16,139 bases of DNA from DASVBJ01 sp036375895 (GTDB lineage Bacteria; Actinomycetota; Actinomycetes; JACCUZ01). The position numbers and the translations under genes were made by a program. The stretch covers positions 1 to 16,139 of the forward strand of contig DASVBJ010000262.1 in assembly GCA_036375895.1 (NCBI GenBank), read 5' to 3'. Shown piece after piece: positions 14,592 to 16,139 of the stretch (position 1 is the stretch's first letter; each line of letters starts with the position of its first letter). The notes below the pieces were generated by a model. That model made no database searches. It had not been told where the DNA came from and saw only the letters and a program-made list of their open reading frames with translations.

Positions 14592-15615
14592 TGGCCCTCC
14601 CCCGGGTCACGAGATCGGCGAGCCGGCGCTCGACCGACCCCACTGTCTGCGGCGAGAGCGGCCCCCGCAAGCCCTGCCCCGCAACGAAGTCGTCGAACGC
14701 CTCGACCGTGGAGTAGCGCGGGCAGAAGCCGAGCACATCGCGCATCCGGGCCGTGTCGACCACCCGGCCGTAGGTCAGGAACCGCAGCTGCTCGGGCGAG
14801 AAGTCGGCGACACCGAGCCGGCGCAGGACCTGACCGATCCACGGCGCGGTCGGCTGCGGCAGCGGCACCGAAGGCCGGCCGGTACGCCGAATCGCCTGCG
14901 AGAGGCTGATCACGCCGTCGCCGGCGATGTTGAAGGTGCCGCCGTGGTCGCCGACCGTGGCGCGCCACAGCACCTCCAGCCCGTCGCGCTCGTGCACGAA
15001 CTGCAGGCGTGGGTCGAAGCCGAGCACGGTCGGCACGACCGGCAGGGAGAAGTAGGCGGTCATGGCGGTGCGGACCTTGGGCCCGATGAAGTTGGCGAAC
15101 CGCAGCGTGGTCACCGCCACGTCCGGTCGCCGACGCGAGAACCCCCGCACGTAGCCCTCGACCTCGACCGAGTCCTTGGCATAGCCGGTACGCGCCAGGG
15201 CATGCGGCTCGAGGTCCTCGGTGAACATGGCCGGATCCCGCGGCGAGGACCCGTACACCGACGTCGAGGACTTCACGACGAGCTTGCGGACGCTGGGCGC
15301 CTTCTGGCAGGCAGCCAGCAGCTGCATGGTCCCGATGACGTTGATCTCTTTCATCGTCGCCCGGCCGCCGGCCGACAACGGCGTCGCGATCACCGCCATG
15401 TGCACGACCGTGTCGACCTCGGCCTGCGAGATCACCTTCCCGATGATCGGGTTGCGGATGTCTGCCCGCACGAACTCGGCGTCACCGAGGTCCTGCTTGG
15501 GCGGCACGACGTCGACGCCGATGACGCGGGAGATGTCGGGGTCGGCCTGCAGCAGCTGGGTGAACCGGCCACCGAGATAGCGCGAGACGCCGGTCACCAT
15601 CACGACGCGGGCCAC
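14584..15615 (-). CDS. NAD-dependent epimerase/dehydratase-like SDR protein
   Basis: The 343-residue protein belongs to the extended short-chain dehydrogenase family, GalE-like. The cofactor loop is VTGVSRYLGGR (9-16), followed by GVDVVPP, the acidic strand end, and ADIRNP. SSTSVYGSSP (from 116) supplies the serine. The usual YxxxK is not intact: the aligned segment is T143-G-Y145-A-K147. Sugar epimerase activity should therefore not be assumed. NFIGP and FVHERDGLEVL are typical later blocks. GTG at 15613-15615 has AAGGGGG 6 bases upstream. The frame is open further upstream, but the nucleotide fold begins here. It is co-transcribed with the acyltransferase. Confidence 0.87.
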   Translation of the reverse strand: MARVVMVTGVSRYLGGRFTQLLQADPDISRVIGVDVVPPKQDLGDAEFVRADIRNPIIGKVISQAEVDTVVHMAVIATPLSAGGRATMKEINVIGTMQLLAACQKAPSVRKLVVKSSTSVYGSSPRDPAMFTEDLEPHALARTGYAKDSVEVEGYVRGFSRRRPDVAVTTLRFANFIGPKVRTAMTAYFSLPVVPTVLGFDPRLQFVHERDGLEVLWRATVGDHGGTFNIAGDGVISLSQAIRRTGRPSVPLPQPTAPWIGQVLRRLGVADFSPEQLRFLTYGRVVDTARMRDVLGFCPRYSTVEAFDDFVAGQGLRGPLSPQTVGSVERRLADLVTRGRASG

Positions 15616-15649
15616 GCGGCACCCCCTTGAGACGAGCTGTCCTGGGGCG

Positions 15650-15665
15650 ATCCTACCGGCCGGTA
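15650..15665 (-). promoter_or_regulatory. Promoter -10 box and 12-base palindrome upstream of the epimerase
   Basis: TACCGGCCGGTA (15654-15665) is a perfect palindrome. On the minus strand its final TA begins a -10 hexamer, TAGGAT (15650-15655), about 35 bases before the GTG. The wider site GTTACC-GGCC-GGTAGG agrees at 13 of 16 bases with GTTACC-CGCG-GGTACG upstream of the sigma gene. No good -35 box is seen, as expected for a regulated promoter. Confidence 0.5.
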
Positions 15666-15694
15666 ACGAACGACGCGCGACCGGGTCGAGGCGG

Positions 15695-15793
15695 CTACTT
15701 CTTGTTACGACGCTGAACGCGGGTCTTCTTGAGCAGCTTGCGGTGCTTCTTCTTGGCCATCCGCTTGCGGCGCTTCTTGATGACAGAACCCAC
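15695..15793 (-). CDS. Small ribosomal subunit protein bS22 (AURKAIP1/COX24 domain)
   Basis: This 32-residue, extremely basic peptide starts MGSVIKKRRKRMAKKKH and ends TRVQRRNKK. It matches the actinobacterial AURKAIP1/COX24-domain protein, which mycobacterial ribosome structures place near the decoding centre of the 30S subunit. The GTG at 15791-15793 is the family start, and GAGGG lies 6 bases upstream. It sits between the BldC-type gene and the epimerase, as in other actinobacteria. It is short enough to be missed by routine gene calling. Confidence 0.95.
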   Translation of the reverse strand: MGSVIKKRRKRMAKKKHRKLLKKTRVQRRNKK

Positions 15794-15884
15794 CAGGGAC
15801 CCTCGCTCTTCGACGATTTGACGTTGCGCGCGGAGGGGTCGACGGGCACGGCTGGGCACCCGCGGACCGCGCGGCAGGAAGCCC

Positions 15885-15890
15885 AGCCTA
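15885..15890 (-). promoter_or_regulatory. Possible -10 box for bS22
   Basis: TAGGCT on the minus strand lies about 91 bases before the bS22 start in the 129-base gap after the HTH gene. No -35 box is convincing, so this is a weak call. Nothing else coding is seen in the gap. Confidence 0.3.
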
Positions 15891-15922
15891 CCCCCCGCCG
15901 GAGGGCGACCCGCCGGGGCCGG

Positions 15923-16126
15923 TCAGGCGGTGTCGACGAAGGACTGCCGCAGGTAGTCGTGGACCGCCTGCTCGGGCACCCGGAAGGACCGACCCACGCG
16001 GACCGCCGGCAGCGTGCCGGCGTGCACGAGTCGGTAGACGGTCATCTTGGACACGCGCATCACCGCGGCCACCTCGGCCACGGTGAGGAAGGCGACTTCG
16101 GACAGCGGCCTGTCGACAGGACCCAT
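15923..16126 (-). CDS. BldC-family helix-turn-helix (excisionase-type) DNA-binding protein
   Basis: The 67-residue MerR/excisionase-like protein has the winged helix LTVAEVAAVMRVSKMTVYRL followed by HAGTLPAVRVGRSFRVPE and the end helix QAVHDYLRQS. The sequence closely resembles Rv0500A and the Streptomyces BldC-like paralogue next to bldN, as I recall them, rather than a phage excisionase. No integrase or att site is nearby. The ATG is at 16124-16126, with 13 bases of window left, so its promoter is outside. BldC-type proteins bind direct repeats cooperatively. Targets are unknown here. Confidence 0.9.
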   Translation of the reverse strand: MGPVDRPLSEVAFLTVAEVAAVMRVSKMTVYRLVHAGTLPAVRVGRSFRVPEQAVHDYLRQSFVDTA

Positions 16127-16139
16127 GACGCACCGGACC

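Noticed and set aside
15704..15709. Second CGTAAC (minus strand) as a BldN promoter
   Set aside because: It is inside the bS22 coding region and no CGTT follows at 15-17 bases.
15923..16126. Phage excisionase marking a mobile element
   Set aside because: Sequence and neighbours fit the conserved actinobacterial BldC-type gene; no integrase, att repeat or tRNA is visible.
1..16139. CRISPR arrays, tRNA, rRNA or insertion sequences
   Set aside because: No regular repeat-spacer array, tRNA cloverleaf, rRNA sequence or transposase was seen by eye.

Overview
The window comes from a high-GC actinobacterium. Almost every third codon position is G or C, GTG starts are common, and the gene order is one I recall from this phylum. 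It looks most like a non-mycobacterial, Nocardioides-type organism, but genus is a guess. The core is a syntenic block known (from memory, not searched here) in both Mycobacterium (Rv0500A to Rv0512) and Streptomyces (the rex-hem and bldN-rsbN neighbourhood): BldC-type HTH, bS22, SDR epimerase, acyltransferase, HAD-IB phosphatase, glutaredoxin, hemA, hemC, hemD, hemB. It is interrupted here by accessory genes.

Region 1 (1-5780, minus strand) is the rex-hemA-hemC-hemD(cobA)-hemB operon for early tetrapyrrole synthesis. The rex, hemA, hemC and hemD reading frames are joined by 4-base GTGA or ATGA overlaps. hemB follows after a 62-base gap. A promoter with a 17-base spacer lies upstream of rex. 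A near-perfect Rex operator covers its -35 box, so haem synthesis is probably coupled to the NADH/NAD+ ratio. A 30-base element, identical at 26 positions with a variable 4-base spacer, occurs on each side of hemB.

Region 2 (5780-9402, minus strand) is redox and lipid accessory material. It holds a six-helix, bis-haem ferric-reductase/NOX-like flavocytochrome followed by an unlisted 32-residue membrane peptide with a strong ribosome site. Upstream is an array of TTTA direct repeats with 11-12 base spacing. Next come an acyl-CoA synthetase and a glutaredoxin-like protein that overlap by 4 bases.

Region 3 (9500-13295, plus strand) carries a secreted CAP-domain protein, a HAD-IB phosphatase (possibly leaderless), a BldN-type ECF sigma factor with a roughly 70-residue N-terminal extension, and its RsbN-type membrane anti-sigma factor. 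Between the last two lies CGTAAC-N16-CGTTCA, a match to the promoter class recognised by BldN in Streptomyces. This implies a negative feedback loop.

Region 4 (13332-16126, minus strand), converging on region 3 through a shared hairpin, holds a lysophospholipid acyltransferase, an atypical SDR epimerase, the 32-residue ribosomal protein bS22 and a BldC-family DNA-binding protein. The promoters of the sigma gene and of the epimerase gene share a palindrome, GTTACC-N4-GGTA, placed identically over the -10 box. One regulator may therefore control both.
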